DNA from: JBJMLO01 sp045805265
GTDB taxonomy: Bacteria > Actinomycetota > UBA4738 > JACQTL01
Reading direction: 5' to 3'
DNA length: 64,000 nt
Assembly: GCA_045805265.1 (NCBI GenBank)
Contig: JBJMLO010000013.1
Coordinates: 124,001-188,000, forward strand
Shown here: in pieces, positions 49,342 to 58,489 of the stretch
How positions within the stretch are numbered: position 1 is the stretch's first letter
Layout: each line of letters begins with the position of its first letter
Notes under the pieces: generated by a model
What the model was told of the DNA's origin: nothing
Database searches by the model: none
The model's input: the letters and a program-made list of their open reading frames with translations, nothing else
Program-made: the position numbers and the translations under genes

Positions 49342-50523
49342 ATGAGCACGCTGCGATCGGGACTGGACGAGCTGCGGACGGTGGAGCTGCGGCACCTGGC
49401 CCACTCAGAGCTGGAGGACCGGCTCTCGGAGATCCGCCGCGCGGTGGGCGTCCTCGAGGCCGAGGGCGCCCGGACCGTGGCCGAGATCGAGCACCGAGGG
49501 ACCTACGCCGAGTCGGGGCACCTGTCCATGACGTCCTGGGTGGAGCACCGGTTCCAGACGTCGTGGTCTGAGGCGGCCCGGCAGGTCCGAACGGCCCGGG
49601 CCCTGGAGGCCATGCCGGCGGTGCGGGAGGCCCTGTACGAAGGGGAGGTGTCCACCTCCGCGGTGGGCCAGCTGGTGGCGGCGCAGGAGGCCAACCCCGA
49701 GGAGTTTCACAAGGTGGAGTCCGTGCTCGTGGACGCGGCCCGGACCCTTCCGGTGCGGGACCTCCGCAGAGCGGTGTCCCACTGGAAGGACATGGTGGAT
49801 GCGGACGCTGCCGCGAAGGCGGACCGGGAGCGCTACGACCGGCGGGGGCTGCACGCGTCCCCCACCTTCGAGGGCATGGTGAGGGTGGACGGCAACCTCG
49901 ACCCGGAGACCGGGCAGTGCCTGATCACGGCGCTGAGGGCCGTGATGGACACGGAGGCCCGGGACGGGTCGGAGGACCCCCGGACCCCGGCCCAGCGCCG
50001 GTGCGACGCCCTGGGGGAGATCTCCCGGCAGTTCCTGCACCGGGTGGACCGACCCGTGGTGGGCGGGGAGCGGCCCCACCTCACCGTGACGCTCGACCTG
50101 GAGGCCCTGGAGGGTAGGGCCGGGCGGCGCTGCGAGCTCGAGGAGTCAGGGACCATCTCCCCGTCCTCGGCCCGGCGCATCGCGTGCGACGCCAAGGTGA
50201 GCAGGGTGATCACCCGGGGCGGCTCCGAGCCCCTCGACGTGGGAAGAAGGACCGCGGTGGTCCCGGCCGGGATCCGGCGGGCCGTGGTGGTCAGGGACCG
50301 AGGGTGCCGGTTCCCCGGGTGCGACCGCCCGGCGCCGTGGTGCGACGCCCACCACGGGGTGCACTGGGCGGACGGCGGCGAGACCAAGCTTGCGAACCTG
50401 GTCCTGTTGTGCCGCCGGCATCATCGGATGGTCCACGACGGGTTCGGGTTGGAGATGACCGACGCCGGGCCGGTGTTCTCCCGCCCCGACGGCACGCCGC
50501 TGGAGGACCGGGCGCCACCCTGA
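49342..50523 (+). CDS. DUF222/13E12-family protein with HNH endonuclease domain
   Basis: This 393-residue protein has the helical DUF222 region (about 1-280) of the actinobacterial 13E12 family. A C-terminal HNH domain has 'GCRFPGCDRPAPWCDAHHGVHW' in outline and 'NLVLLCRRHHRMVH', with paired Cys for zinc and the catalytic His. I chose the ATG at 49342, because an in-frame ATG at 49249 would put the LexA box inside the coding region. Some mycobacterial 13E12 genes are also LexA-controlled. The biological role is unknown; a link to mobile DNA is often suspected. Confidence 0.9.
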   Translation: MSTLRSGLDELRTVELRHLAHSELEDRLSEIRRAVGVLEAEGARTVAEIEHRGTYAESGHLSMTSWVEHRFQTSWSEAARQVRTARALEAMPAVREALYEGEVSTSAVGQLVAAQEANPEEFHKVESVLVDAARTLPVRDLRRAVSHWKDMVDADAAAKADRERYDRRGLHASPTFEGMVRVDGNLDPETGQCLITALRAVMDTEARDGSEDPRTPAQRRCDALGEISRQFLHRVDRPVVGGERPHLTVTLDLEALEGRAGRRCELEESGTISPSSARRIACDAKVSRVITRGGSEPLDVGRRTAVVPAGIRRAVVVRDRGCRFPGCDRPAPWCDAHHGVHWADGGETKLANLVLLCRRHHRMVHDGFGLEMTDAGPVFSRPDGTPLEDRAPP

Positions 50524-50618
50524 CTGGGCCGGTCCACGTGACATGACGTAGGGGTGGAGCAGAGAACGCACGTCCGAGTGCCCGGACTACACTGACGAGG
50601 TCTGGAAGTGGAGGGATC

Positions 50619-50903
50619 GTGCTTCGTCGACACCGGCTTCAAGCCTTGGCACTTGTCTGGTTCCTCGGAGGCCTCGCCGGGTCGCTCGTGCTGTTGACGC
50701 ACGTCGGTCTCGTCAAAGGGGCCTGGGAGTGCTTCGCCCCCCGCGGTCAGCCCTGCTTTCATGTCGGACACCCGTACGTCCTGCAGGGATTCGCCGTTCT
50801 CGCGGTGACCATCCTCGGAGCACTCATCCTGTGGGGACAGGGGATCATCAGGTCCAGGGGTCCCACGCCGCCTCCGTCTCGTCCCCACGAGTGGGTGGCA
50901 TGA
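50619..50903 (+). CDS. Small two-helix membrane protein, unknown
   Basis: This 94-residue protein has two membrane helices (about 8-28 and 52-74) with two Cys in the loop between ('WECFAPRGQPCFHVGHPY'), perhaps a disulfide outside the cell. The GTG follows GTGGAGGG closely. I recognise no family. Confidence 0.5.
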   Translation: MLRRHRLQALALVWFLGGLAGSLVLLTHVGLVKGAWECFAPRGQPCFHVGHPYVLQGFAVLAVTILGALILWGQGIIRSRGPTPPPSRPHEWVA

Positions 50904-50977
50904 TTTAGGGGCGTTTGCGAACACTCGCGTTGCCGTCAGTACCGTCCCTTCGGCTACCTTCCGCCAAAGGAGCGAGA

Positions 50978-51331
50978 ATGCTGAAGCGTCTCTCGGCGAC
51001 GATACTCGCTGGTTTCCTTCTGGCTGCCTGTCATGGAGGGGGCCCAGTCGCTTCCGGAATCCGGGGACTCGCCGTCCGTGGCGCCTCGGGCGGGAAGGTC
51101 GGAATCCCGCTCCCAGAACCTTCCCCATGTGCTTGTCCTGTGACGATCCTTGACGCTTCGAATCGAACGACCGTCGCCCGAGTCACCGCACCCGCGAATG
51201 GCATTTTCGAGGTCGCTTTGCCTCCTGGCCGCTACATCGTGGAAGGCTGGGTACTTTCGAACACCATCACGATCGTCCATCCTCACCGGTACACGGCCGT
51301 CCGGGTGGAATTCCTGACCACCTTCCCCTAG
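50978..51331 (+). CDS. Small lipoprotein with carboxypeptidase-regulatory-like domain
   Basis: This 117-residue protein has a lipobox ('LLAACHGGG') and a beta-sandwich of the Cna-B or carboxypeptidase-regulatory type ('VTILDASNRTTVARVTA', 'GIFEVALPPGRYIVEGW'). AAAGGAG lies 6 nt before the ATG at 50978. The region is clearly less GC-rich than its surroundings, which may mean recent acquisition. Confidence 0.65.
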   Translation: MLKRLSATILAGFLLAACHGGGPVASGIRGLAVRGASGGKVGIPLPEPSPCACPVTILDASNRTTVARVTAPANGIFEVALPPGRYIVEGWVLSNTITIVHPHRYTAVRVEFLTTFP

Positions 51332-51416
51332 CCACCGGTCAGATGCCCCCGGCGCCAAGTGACATCAACGAATGCCGGCTTGGCGGAGGCCTGTGCCCCC
51401 TGGGATCATTCAAGCG

Positions 51417-51584
51417 ATGTCCTGGGATCGCCTGCTCGGGTACCTCGGCCTCGGCTGGTTGGCGGGACGCCAGCGGCGGAAGGCTGAGCGGGCTGCGGAC
51501 TCGGTTCTTCCCGGGACGGACGAGCCGGATTCCGTTTCGCGCTCCGTGCCCCTGAGGAAGCCGCCGGGGCCTGAGACCAGATAG
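51417..51584 (+). CDS. Possible small basic protein (doubtful)
   Basis: This 55-codon reading frame ('MSWDRLLGYLGLGWLAGRQ' and a charged tail) is the only candidate in the 308-bp stretch 51332-51639. No good ribosome site precedes it and I know no relative. If it is not real, that stretch holds nothing I can support. Confidence 0.25.
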   Translation: MSWDRLLGYLGLGWLAGRQRRKAERAADSVLPGTDEPDSVSRSVPLRKPPGPETR

Positions 51585-51639
51585 GTCCTCGGTCGTCCGT
51601 TCGGCCGTCGCAGCAACGTCGCCTCGAGCGGGACCGTGC

Positions 51640-52491
51640 TCAGGACTCCGTCTTCAGGTCGGCTTGGGCTTGGGTCAGTGCCTGTTCCGCCTTCTCGGCA
51701 CGCGACTCGGCTGCCGTCGCGGACTTCGCGGCTCGGTCGGCTCGGCGGCGCGCCGTCTGCAGCTCCCGCTCGAGCCGGTCGGAGTCCCTGGCCGCGTCGT
51801 CGGCCTCCCGGCGGGCCTCGGCGGCCGCCTCGCGGGCCGCCGACAGCGCATCCTCCGCCTTCTCCACGCGGGCCTCCAGCCGCTCGCGGAGCCGGCGCTC
51901 GGCCGGTGACGCTGCCGGAGCCTCCTCGGCTTTCGCCGCGGGGGACGCCCGTCCGCCTGTCAGCACCTCGAAGGGCGAGACGTCGCCGAACCCGGTGGGA
52001 GGCTCGACCTCCTTCGTCAGTCGCCCCGACCGAACCAGGTCGCCGGTGGCCTCGTCGGTCGAGGCCGCCTCGAGCGTCGAGCGGATTGCGTCGACGTGCG
52101 GAGCCGGGTTGCGGCCGGCGTCGCCGAACACCGCCGCCGCCTCCTCGAGGAGCCGCGCGACGACCGCCCGCCGCCGTTGGGTGGCGTCGCGGAGCGCCTT
52201 CCCCGACCCGGACAGGGCCGCTCGCTGCGCGCTCCGCAGCGCCGCGCCCGCCTCGAGCAGCTCGTCGACCTGCTTCGGGACACGCCGGGACAGCTGGTTG
52301 ACCGCCCACGCGGCCGTCGTTGGTTTCCGCAGCCCCTTGACGAGATCCGAGCCGGCCTTGTCCCCCTCAGCCTTGAGCTGTTTCGCCGCCTCGTTGCGCG
52401 CCACGGTGAAGTCCTCGGCATCGAGCGAGTAGAGCCTGTCGACGACCTCGTCGACGGAGGTAGCGTCCTTCTTCGTGGAGCGTCGAGCCAC
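51640..52491 (-). CDS. Actinobacterial coiled-coil protein, unknown function
   Basis: This 283-residue protein has an N-terminal helical domain with the conserved stretch 'GLRKPTTAAWAVNQLSRR' and a long Ala/Arg/Glu-rich coiled coil (about 195-283). It has no membrane segment. The 'KPT.AAW.VN.L' signature recurs in unassigned actinobacterial proteins. It may be a DNA- or envelope-associated structural protein, but this is not shown. Confidence 0.8.
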   Translation of the reverse strand: MARRSTKKDATSVDEVVDRLYSLDAEDFTVARNEAAKQLKAEGDKAGSDLVKGLRKPTTAAWAVNQLSRRVPKQVDELLEAGAALRSAQRAALSGSGKALRDATQRRRAVVARLLEEAAAVFGDAGRNPAPHVDAIRSTLEAASTDEATGDLVRSGRLTKEVEPPTGFGDVSPFEVLTGGRASPAAKAEEAPAASPAERRLRERLEARVEKAEDALSAAREAAAEARREADDAARDSDRLERELQTARRRADRAAKSATAAESRAEKAEQALTQAQADLKTES

Positions 52492-52536
52492 GGCCTGAGT
52501 CTGGCACGAGCTCGGAGCGGAGGTGCGGGCTCCAGG

Positions 52537-53832
52537 TCAGGGCAACAAACGGACCGTCGTGATCGTGGCGTTGACGCGTCCGGTCACCATGATGCGGCCG
52601 TTGGGTCGGACGAACGTGTCGTTGGCGCGGCCGTCCTGCCCGGCGAACGGGCGGGCGAAGCCGCCGGTTCCGAACGTGGGATCGGCGGTCCCGTTCGGGC
52701 GCAGTCGCGCGACCGCGAATTCGTACGGCGACGATGCAGCGAGGCCCTTGGAAGCCAGGGCGACGACGACCGTCCCGTCCGACAGGCGCACGGCCCCCGA
52801 GACGAAATCGTCCCCTCCGCCGCCGTCGCTCACGACGACGCCATCACCGCCTCCGAACGTGTGGTCCTTCGCTCCGCTCGGCGTCAACCGGACCTCGACG
52901 ACGTCCTGGCCCCCGCCGCCCCGGTTCGCGTCGCCGACGACCACGATCTTCCCGGAGCCGAGGACGAACACCGCGTGGGCGGTCTCCTCGGCGTTGTTGG
53001 GGAACAGATCAACGATCGCCTTCCCGTCCCCGCCGCCGTACGCGTGACTCAGGTTTCCAGAAGGCGTCAGCCACACGAGGGCCATCCGTGCCCCGGAGGC
53101 GGCGTTGGACCCGATGGACTCCCCAGCGGCGAGGATGGTCCCGTCGCTCAGGAGACGGACGACCCACGCATGGTCATCACCCCCGAGGTCGATCGTGAAC
53201 CGCCCGTCGCCGCTGAACGAGCTGTCCAAGGTGCCATTGGCCCGGTACCGGACGACGACCAGGTCCGAATCCGTCGAGTTGAGGGCAAATCCGGCCACCA
53301 CGAGTTTCCCGTCCGGCTGCAGCGCGCTGCCAAGGCCGACGGATTCCCCGTACCCCGGGAAGGCGGTCGTGGTCTTGCCGTCCCCGCTGAACGTCGAGTC
53401 CGGCACCCCGACAGGCGTGAACCTGGCCGCAGAGATGCGACGGTTCACTCCCCCGCTGTCCTCCGAGGTTCCAGAGACCACGAGCCGGCCATCCGGCATC
53501 CGGTTGAGCCCCGAGACGGAGTCCAAGCCCCCCTGGAAGTCGAGGGTCGCGACGCCGTCGCCGCCTCCGAAGACCTTGTAGCGGGAGCCATCTCCCCGGT
53601 AGCGGGCGAGGAACACGTTCCCGTTGAGCGAGCCGGCCACCACGAACCACCCGAGCGGCTGGCGCAGGATCCTCCCCGCTTCCACGCTCCCGTGGATGGT
53701 GACGACGCCGTCCCCTCCGCCGAACGTCGTGTCGAGGTCGCCGGGCGCGGCCCACGCCGCCGACGGCGCGAACAGGACGAGGGCCAATGCCAGCGCGAAC
53801 GAGACGAACAGGGCCGGGCGCTTCGAGGACAT
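52537..53832 (-). CDS. Secreted delta-60-repeat beta-propeller protein (second copy)
   Basis: This 431-residue protein has a signal peptide (to 'AWAAPGDLD', about 29) and seven repeats of the type 'NG.LD.SF.GDG' or 'FGGGDG', so a seven-bladed propeller is expected. It is a paralogue of the protein at 15866-17095, but the repeats are richer in Gly-Asp. AGGAG lies 6 nt before the ATG at 53832. No function is known. Confidence 0.85.
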   Translation of the reverse strand: MSSKRPALFVSFALALALVLFAPSAAWAAPGDLDTTFGGGDGVVTIHGSVEAGRILRQPLGWFVVAGSLNGNVFLARYRGDGSRYKVFGGGDGVATLDFQGGLDSVSGLNRMPDGRLVVSGTSEDSGGVNRRISAARFTPVGVPDSTFSGDGKTTTAFPGYGESVGLGSALQPDGKLVVAGFALNSTDSDLVVVRYRANGTLDSSFSGDGRFTIDLGGDDHAWVVRLLSDGTILAAGESIGSNAASGARMALVWLTPSGNLSHAYGGGDGKAIVDLFPNNAEETAHAVFVLGSGKIVVVGDANRGGGGQDVVEVRLTPSGAKDHTFGGGDGVVVSDGGGGDDFVSGAVRLSDGTVVVALASKGLAASSPYEFAVARLRPNGTADPTFGTGGFARPFAGQDGRANDTFVRPNGRIMVTGRVNATITTVRLLP

Positions 53833-54028
53833 GGGTGCTCCTACGTGCTCCTTGGTGCCTCTTGGATTGGCTCCCGACGGTACCGGCCCATCCCCCCCGG
53901 CACAAGGGGACAGAACCGGCTCACCGAACAGCCACCCCGGGCGCCGCAGGTTCCGCATCGCTCGGCAGAAGGAACGAATCCCGGCGAGCGGCCAGCGCCT
54001 CAAGCGCGGGCTGCTCCTGCGAACGCCG

Positions 54029-54976
54029 CTACTGACGCATCGCGGCGAAGGGCATGGCGCTGGGGTGGTCGCGCCGGCGGTCCTGGAGCGACGCCAAGGT
54101 CGCGCGGTGCTCGGCGGCGGACATACGCCGGAACGCTTCCTTTCGGGCGTTCTGGAAGATGGTCAGTCCGTGCAGGCCCGGGAGCTCGGACATGGTGCTG
54201 TCCATCTCCTTCGCGGCGGCGAGGCCGTCGGCGTCGCCGAACAGGGTCAGCACCACGTGGTCGGTCTCGGCCTGGGGCCGGACGCCCGTGCCCACGATGG
54301 CCCAGACGTGCTCCAGCGCCCACCGCACGACCCTCCGCGCGTTCGGCGAGCGCGCCAGGCGCATCCTGGCCTGGGACCGATAGAACGCGAAGTGGCGGCG
54401 CTCGTCCTTGATGATCGCCTGGAGGAGCTGGACCAGCACCGGGTGCTCGGTCCTCGCGATGATCCGGTGGTAGGACTGCAGCGTCGACAGTTCGTTGGCC
54501 GCGCCCCACGCCATGTGCACCGCCACGAAGTCCTTCACCAGCATCGACCCGACCATGCTGCCGACGTGCGACCACGTCCCCTTGCCCCCCATGAGCTCGC
54601 GGATGCGCGAGTTCCGCGCGTACCGCGACGGGAACGGCGAGTCGCCGAACACGCGCTCGCCGTCCGGCCCCAGGTCGTACCCCGCCTCGCCCAGGAACCG
54701 GCTGAAGGCCTCGCCGTGCCACAGCTCCTCGTAGGCCCAGCACGACAGGAACGCGGTCACGTCCGGCTCGTTGGCCGCCCGGGTGGCCAGCAGGTCCCGC
54801 AGGAAGACGACCGTGTGGGACTCGATGTCCATCATGTAGGCCAGGCAGCGGGCCTCGGACGGCGTCAGCGCATGCTCCCGCACGCGGTCCCACTCCACGC
54901 CGCCCAGGTCGACCTTCCTGGACCCTCGCAGGTACCTGTCGAGATCGAATTCTTCCACGGTGGACCTCCCCGCCAC
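54029..54976 (-). CDS. Ferritin-like diiron protein (acyl-ACP desaturase / fatty acid desaturase type 2-like)
   Basis: This 315-residue protein is a four-helix diiron protein. Iron-ligand motifs are seen in 'MDIESHTVVFLRD', 'YEELWHGEAFSRFL' (EExxH) and 'IKDERRHFAFYRSQ' (DExxH). Its order and spacing fit the acyl-ACP desaturase superfamily, which inserts double bonds using O2. A related oxygenase or oxidase function is possible. It is divergent from an MMPL lipid-type transporter, which fits lipid metabolism. Confidence 0.82.
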   Translation of the reverse strand: MAGRSTVEEFDLDRYLRGSRKVDLGGVEWDRVREHALTPSEARCLAYMMDIESHTVVFLRDLLATRAANEPDVTAFLSCWAYEELWHGEAFSRFLGEAGYDLGPDGERVFGDSPFPSRYARNSRIRELMGGKGTWSHVGSMVGSMLVKDFVAVHMAWGAANELSTLQSYHRIIARTEHPVLVQLLQAIIKDERRHFAFYRSQARMRLARSPNARRVVRWALEHVWAIVGTGVRPQAETDHVVLTLFGDADGLAAAKEMDSTMSELPGLHGLTIFQNARKEAFRRMSAAEHRATLASLQDRRRDHPSAMPFAAMRQ

Positions 54977-55081
54977 GTGGGCGGATTATCTCCCCGAGGA
55001 GTTCGGAGGTCGATGGAATCCGGATCACGAAATCCGGGTTGCCGAAAAGAGCGAATGCAGGCCAGGGGTGGGAGGAGCACC

Positions 55082-57481
55082 ATGAGCAGGCACGACGTCA
55101 GCACTGGAAACGGGATGGGCCGGAGCCGGTTCTACCGCATGGGCGCGTTCGCCCACCGGCGGCGGTGGCCGATCCTCGTCGTGTGGGTTGTCCTCCTGGT
55201 GGCGGCCATGCCGTTCCTGCAGAAGCTTTCGGACCGGCTGTCCCAGGGCGGCTTCGAGGTCCCCGGCTCGTCGTCCGACCAGGTGAAGCACGCGGTCGAG
55301 CAGGACTTCCACCAGTCGGAGCTCACCGATTCGCTGGTCCTGCACTCGACGACCGCGTCGGCGAAGGATCCCTCGTGCGCCACCGGACAGTGCGACTTCG
55401 CCGTCGTGTTCCGGCGCATCGCGGCCTCCCTGCCGAAACCGACCGAGAACGGCTTCCACGAGGTCCTGGCCGTCGCGAACCCCTTCGACACCAGCCGTCC
55501 CGCGGCGCCGGGCGCCGTCGCGATCTCGCAGGACGGCCACCTGCTGACCGCGCGGGTGAACCTGGGAGGAACCCAGGACACCGCCCTGAAGACCGCGGAC
55601 GAGCTCCAGGCCCGGGTGGACGCGGCCGTGGCCCACGACCCGAACTTCCAGGCGCCCCACGGCGAGGCCATGCTCACCGGGGCCGGGCCCTTCTACTCCG
55701 AGTTCTCCCACACGACGACCGAGGACCTCAGCAGGGCCGAGAAGATCGCATTCCCGATCACCCTGCTGATCCTGATCCTGGCCTTCGGCTCGCTGGTGGC
55801 CGCGGGCATGCCGCTGATCATGGCGATGTTCTCCCTGCTGATCTCGTTCGGCATCCTGTCGATCATCGCGGCGACCACCACCGTCTCGATCTTCACCGAG
55901 AACATCGCGTCGATGATCGGCATCGGCGTGGGGATCGACTACTCGCTGTTCATCCTCACCAGGTACCGGGAGGAGCAGCGCCGGGGCCATCCCGTCGAGG
56001 AGGCCATCCCGCTGGCCCTGGCCTCGAGCGGCAAGGCGGTCTTCGTGTCCGGGCTCACGGTCGTGGTGGCGCTGGCCGGCACCCAGCTCGTGAACATCCA
56101 GGCGTTCAAGTCAATGGGGTTCGGCGCCATGATCGCGGTCGCGTTCGCCGCGGCGGCGGCGCTGACCCTGCTGCCGGCGCTGATCGCCCTCGTGGGGAAG
56201 AACATGGAGCGCCTGCGCATCCGCCGCAAGCCGGCCGGCGAGAGCCGCCTGTGGCACCGGTGGGCCATGACCGTCATGCGCCGGCCGTGGGTGTTCCTGG
56301 TGGCCTGCGTCGCCATCCTGCTCGCCCTGGCCGTCCCTGGGCTGGGGATGCGCTTGGGCTCGTCGGGACCCTCGATCCTGCCCTCCGACTCCATCCCCCG
56401 GCGGGCCGCCGAGCTGGTGGCCCAGGCGCCGCCGAGGGGCTTCGGCGAGGGCCAGATCGCGCCCGTGCAGATCCTGGTGACCGACCCCAAGGGCGTCGCG
56501 GCGGACGGGTTCCCGTTCGTGTTCGCCCTGTCGCGGCAGATCCAGCGGTTCGGCGAGGTGGTCCCCAACGGCGTCCGCTCGATCGCAACGATCTGCCCAC
56601 CCGAGCAGTGCCCCGGTCAGACCGAGGCACAGGCGCAGCGGTTCCTCGACGGGCCGCTCGCGGTGAACGCCGCCTCGCAGCTCGTCTCGAGTCGGGGGAC
56701 CGAGACGTTGATGCTGGTCGTGACCGAGCACGGCGCGCAGTCCGACGAGTCGAACGCGCTGGTCGACGACGTCCGGGCGCTGATCGCGAGGACCGCACCG
56801 CAGGGCATCACGGCACTGGTCGGCGGCGACCCCGGGCTGAACGTCGACCTCAACCACGCCATCGGCGGCGCGCTGCCCGCGGTGGTCGGGCTGGTCATGC
56901 TGCTGTCGTTCGTCGTGCTGATGGTGTTCTTCCGGTCGCTGCTGCTGCCCCTGAAGGCCGTGCTGATGACCACGGCGTCGGTGCTCGCCGTCTACGGCGT
57001 CCTGGTGTTCATCTTCCAGGACGGGCATTTCCATCGGCTGCTCGGGTTCGACACCGCCGGGCACATGGAGTCGTTCCTGCCGCTGTTCCTGTTCTGCATC
57101 CTGTTCGGGCTGTCGATGGACTACGAGGTGTTCCTGCTGGCCCGGATCCGCGAGGAGTACCTGAAGACCGGCGACAACACCGAAGCGGTGGGGTGGGGCC
57201 TGGAGCACACCGCGGCGATCATCACCAGCGCGGCGGCCATCATGATCACGGTGTTCGGCGCGTTCGCGTTCGCCTCGCTCGTGCCGATCAAGGCCATGGG
57301 GTTCGGGCTGGCGTTCGCGGTGTTCATCGACGCGACTGTCGTGCGCGTGGTGCTGGTGCCGGCCACGATGCGCCTGCTGGGGAAGTGGAACTGGTGGCTG
57401 CCCGGGTGGCTCGACCGGCTGCTGCCGCGCGTGTCGCTGGAGGAGGCGCCGACACCCGAGCGTGTGCCGGCCGGCGTCTAG
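55082..57481 (+). CDS. MMPL-family RND transporter
   Basis: This 799-residue protein has 12 membrane helices in two RND halves, each with an external domain. The paired MMPL motifs 'MIGIGVGIDYSLFILTRYREE' (in outline) and 'FGLSMDYEVFLLARIREEY' carry the Asp-Tyr proton-relay pair. MMPL proteins export lipids or lipid-linked compounds. GGGAGGAG precedes the ATG. The divergent desaturase-like gene hints at a lipid substrate. Confidence 0.93.
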   Translation: MSRHDVSTGNGMGRSRFYRMGAFAHRRRWPILVVWVVLLVAAMPFLQKLSDRLSQGGFEVPGSSSDQVKHAVEQDFHQSELTDSLVLHSTTASAKDPSCATGQCDFAVVFRRIAASLPKPTENGFHEVLAVANPFDTSRPAAPGAVAISQDGHLLTARVNLGGTQDTALKTADELQARVDAAVAHDPNFQAPHGEAMLTGAGPFYSEFSHTTTEDLSRAEKIAFPITLLILILAFGSLVAAGMPLIMAMFSLLISFGILSIIAATTTVSIFTENIASMIGIGVGIDYSLFILTRYREEQRRGHPVEEAIPLALASSGKAVFVSGLTVVVALAGTQLVNIQAFKSMGFGAMIAVAFAAAAALTLLPALIALVGKNMERLRIRRKPAGESRLWHRWAMTVMRRPWVFLVACVAILLALAVPGLGMRLGSSGPSILPSDSIPRRAAELVAQAPPRGFGEGQIAPVQILVTDPKGVAADGFPFVFALSRQIQRFGEVVPNGVRSIATICPPEQCPGQTEAQAQRFLDGPLAVNAASQLVSSRGTETLMLVVTEHGAQSDESNALVDDVRALIARTAPQGITALVGGDPGLNVDLNHAIGGALPAVVGLVMLLSFVVLMVFFRSLLLPLKAVLMTTASVLAVYGVLVFIFQDGHFHRLLGFDTAGHMESFLPLFLFCILFGLSMDYEVFLLARIREEYLKTGDNTEAVGWGLEHTAAIITSAAAIMITVFGAFAFASLVPIKAMGFGLAFAVFIDATVVRVVLVPATMRLLGKWNWWLPGWLDRLLPRVSLEEAPTPERVPAGV

Positions 57482-57482
57482 C

Positions 57483-58424
57483 TCAGCCGGCGGCCCGGGC
57501 GATGGCCTCGGCCACGCGGTGCCGGAGCTGTTCGGTGCTCCTGAGGACCGGCGCCATCTCCACGTGCAGGAACTGGCCCCCGGTCTCGCGCGTCGAGGCC
57601 CCCTGCACGTTCGTCGTCGCGCCCAGCGCGCTGCATCGGGAGCCGTCGTACAGACATACCCGGAACCCGGCCGCCAAGAGTGCCGCGGCCGCCCGGCGCG
57701 CCAGGGGCTGGGGCGGGAACGCGCCGGAGGACACCACGACGTTCCCGTAGTCCTCGTGACTGGCGGTCTCGAACCCGTGCGGCTCGAAGACCAGGACGCC
57801 CGGAGACAGGAGCGAGCGGTGGACGGCGTCGAACACCGTGCCGGTCGCGTGCGCCATGTCGGACGCTCCCTCGTCCGCCGCGTACCGGCTGGCCCCGGCC
57901 ACGAGCAGCGCCCGCGCACCGGCCAGACGGAACGTCTCGACTCCCACCTGCGGCGTGTCGATGTCGTCGAACGGGTGGGCCACGTCGACCACCAGCCGTG
58001 AGCGGGACCCCGGCGAGAACACGAACATGCCCCAGGCGTGTGGCCACGACCCGTCGGGGTTCCTGCGCTCGGCCATCAGCACCAGATGCCTGCCGGTGGC
58101 GGTGTCCGAGAACGGCTGGACCACGTACCCGAACGGTCCGGCGATCCCTGCGGCTTCGTCCAGGTTCCCGTCCTGGACGGCCCCGAAGGCCGACGCCATG
58201 GCCGACGCCTCGGCCCTCGTCGGGATGTCGTACCCGTCCGAGCCGGGGCCGGGCATGGTGCGCACCAGCTGGAGCACTCGAGCCATGAGGTCGCCGGATG
58301 CCGGCGGGGCCGCCCGGCCGGCTTGCCCCCCCCGCGTCGCGAGCACCGCGGCCGTCCCGCCACCGAGGACCACCAGGGTGGCAATCGCAATGGCGGTCTT
58401 CAGGCGCCGCCGCGGTCGCACCAC
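57483..58424 (-). CDS. Membrane-anchored or secreted hydrolase-like protein, possibly related to poly-gamma-glutamate hydrolase
   Basis: This 313-residue protein has an N-terminal signal or anchor helix (about 10-30) and one globular domain. Conserved-looking His and acidic residues occur in 'VVDVAHPFDDIDT', 'VGVETFRLAGARALLVAG', 'FEPHGFETASHEDY' and 'FLHVEMAPVLR'. The layout recalls zinc amidohydrolases of the YjqB/PghP and N-formylglutamate-deformylase type, but the match is weak. Its place near the pgs genes makes a gamma-PGA hydrolase role attractive. It starts at a GTG with GGGAG upstream, and ends 1 bp from the MMPL stop. Confidence 0.6.
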   Translation of the reverse strand: MVRPRRRLKTAIAIATLVVLGGGTAAVLATRGGQAGRAAPPASGDLMARVLQLVRTMPGPGSDGYDIPTRAEASAMASAFGAVQDGNLDEAAGIAGPFGYVVQPFSDTATGRHLVLMAERRNPDGSWPHAWGMFVFSPGSRSRLVVDVAHPFDDIDTPQVGVETFRLAGARALLVAGASRYAADEGASDMAHATGTVFDAVHRSLLSPGVLVFEPHGFETASHEDYGNVVVSSGAFPPQPLARRAAAALLAAGFRVCLYDGSRCSALGATTNVQGASTRETGGQFLHVEMAPVLRSTEQLRHRVAEAIARAAG

Positions 58425-58489
58425 CCGCGAATCATCTCCCGGCGGCGGCAGGAATGCGGGCGCTCGCCCGGCCCTCAGGTTCGCTCCGC

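Noticed and set aside
49148..51640. Prophage or integrative element around the HNH gene
   Set aside because: No integrase, phage structural gene, tRNA target or repeat pair is visible; only composition and the 13E12 gene suggest mobility.
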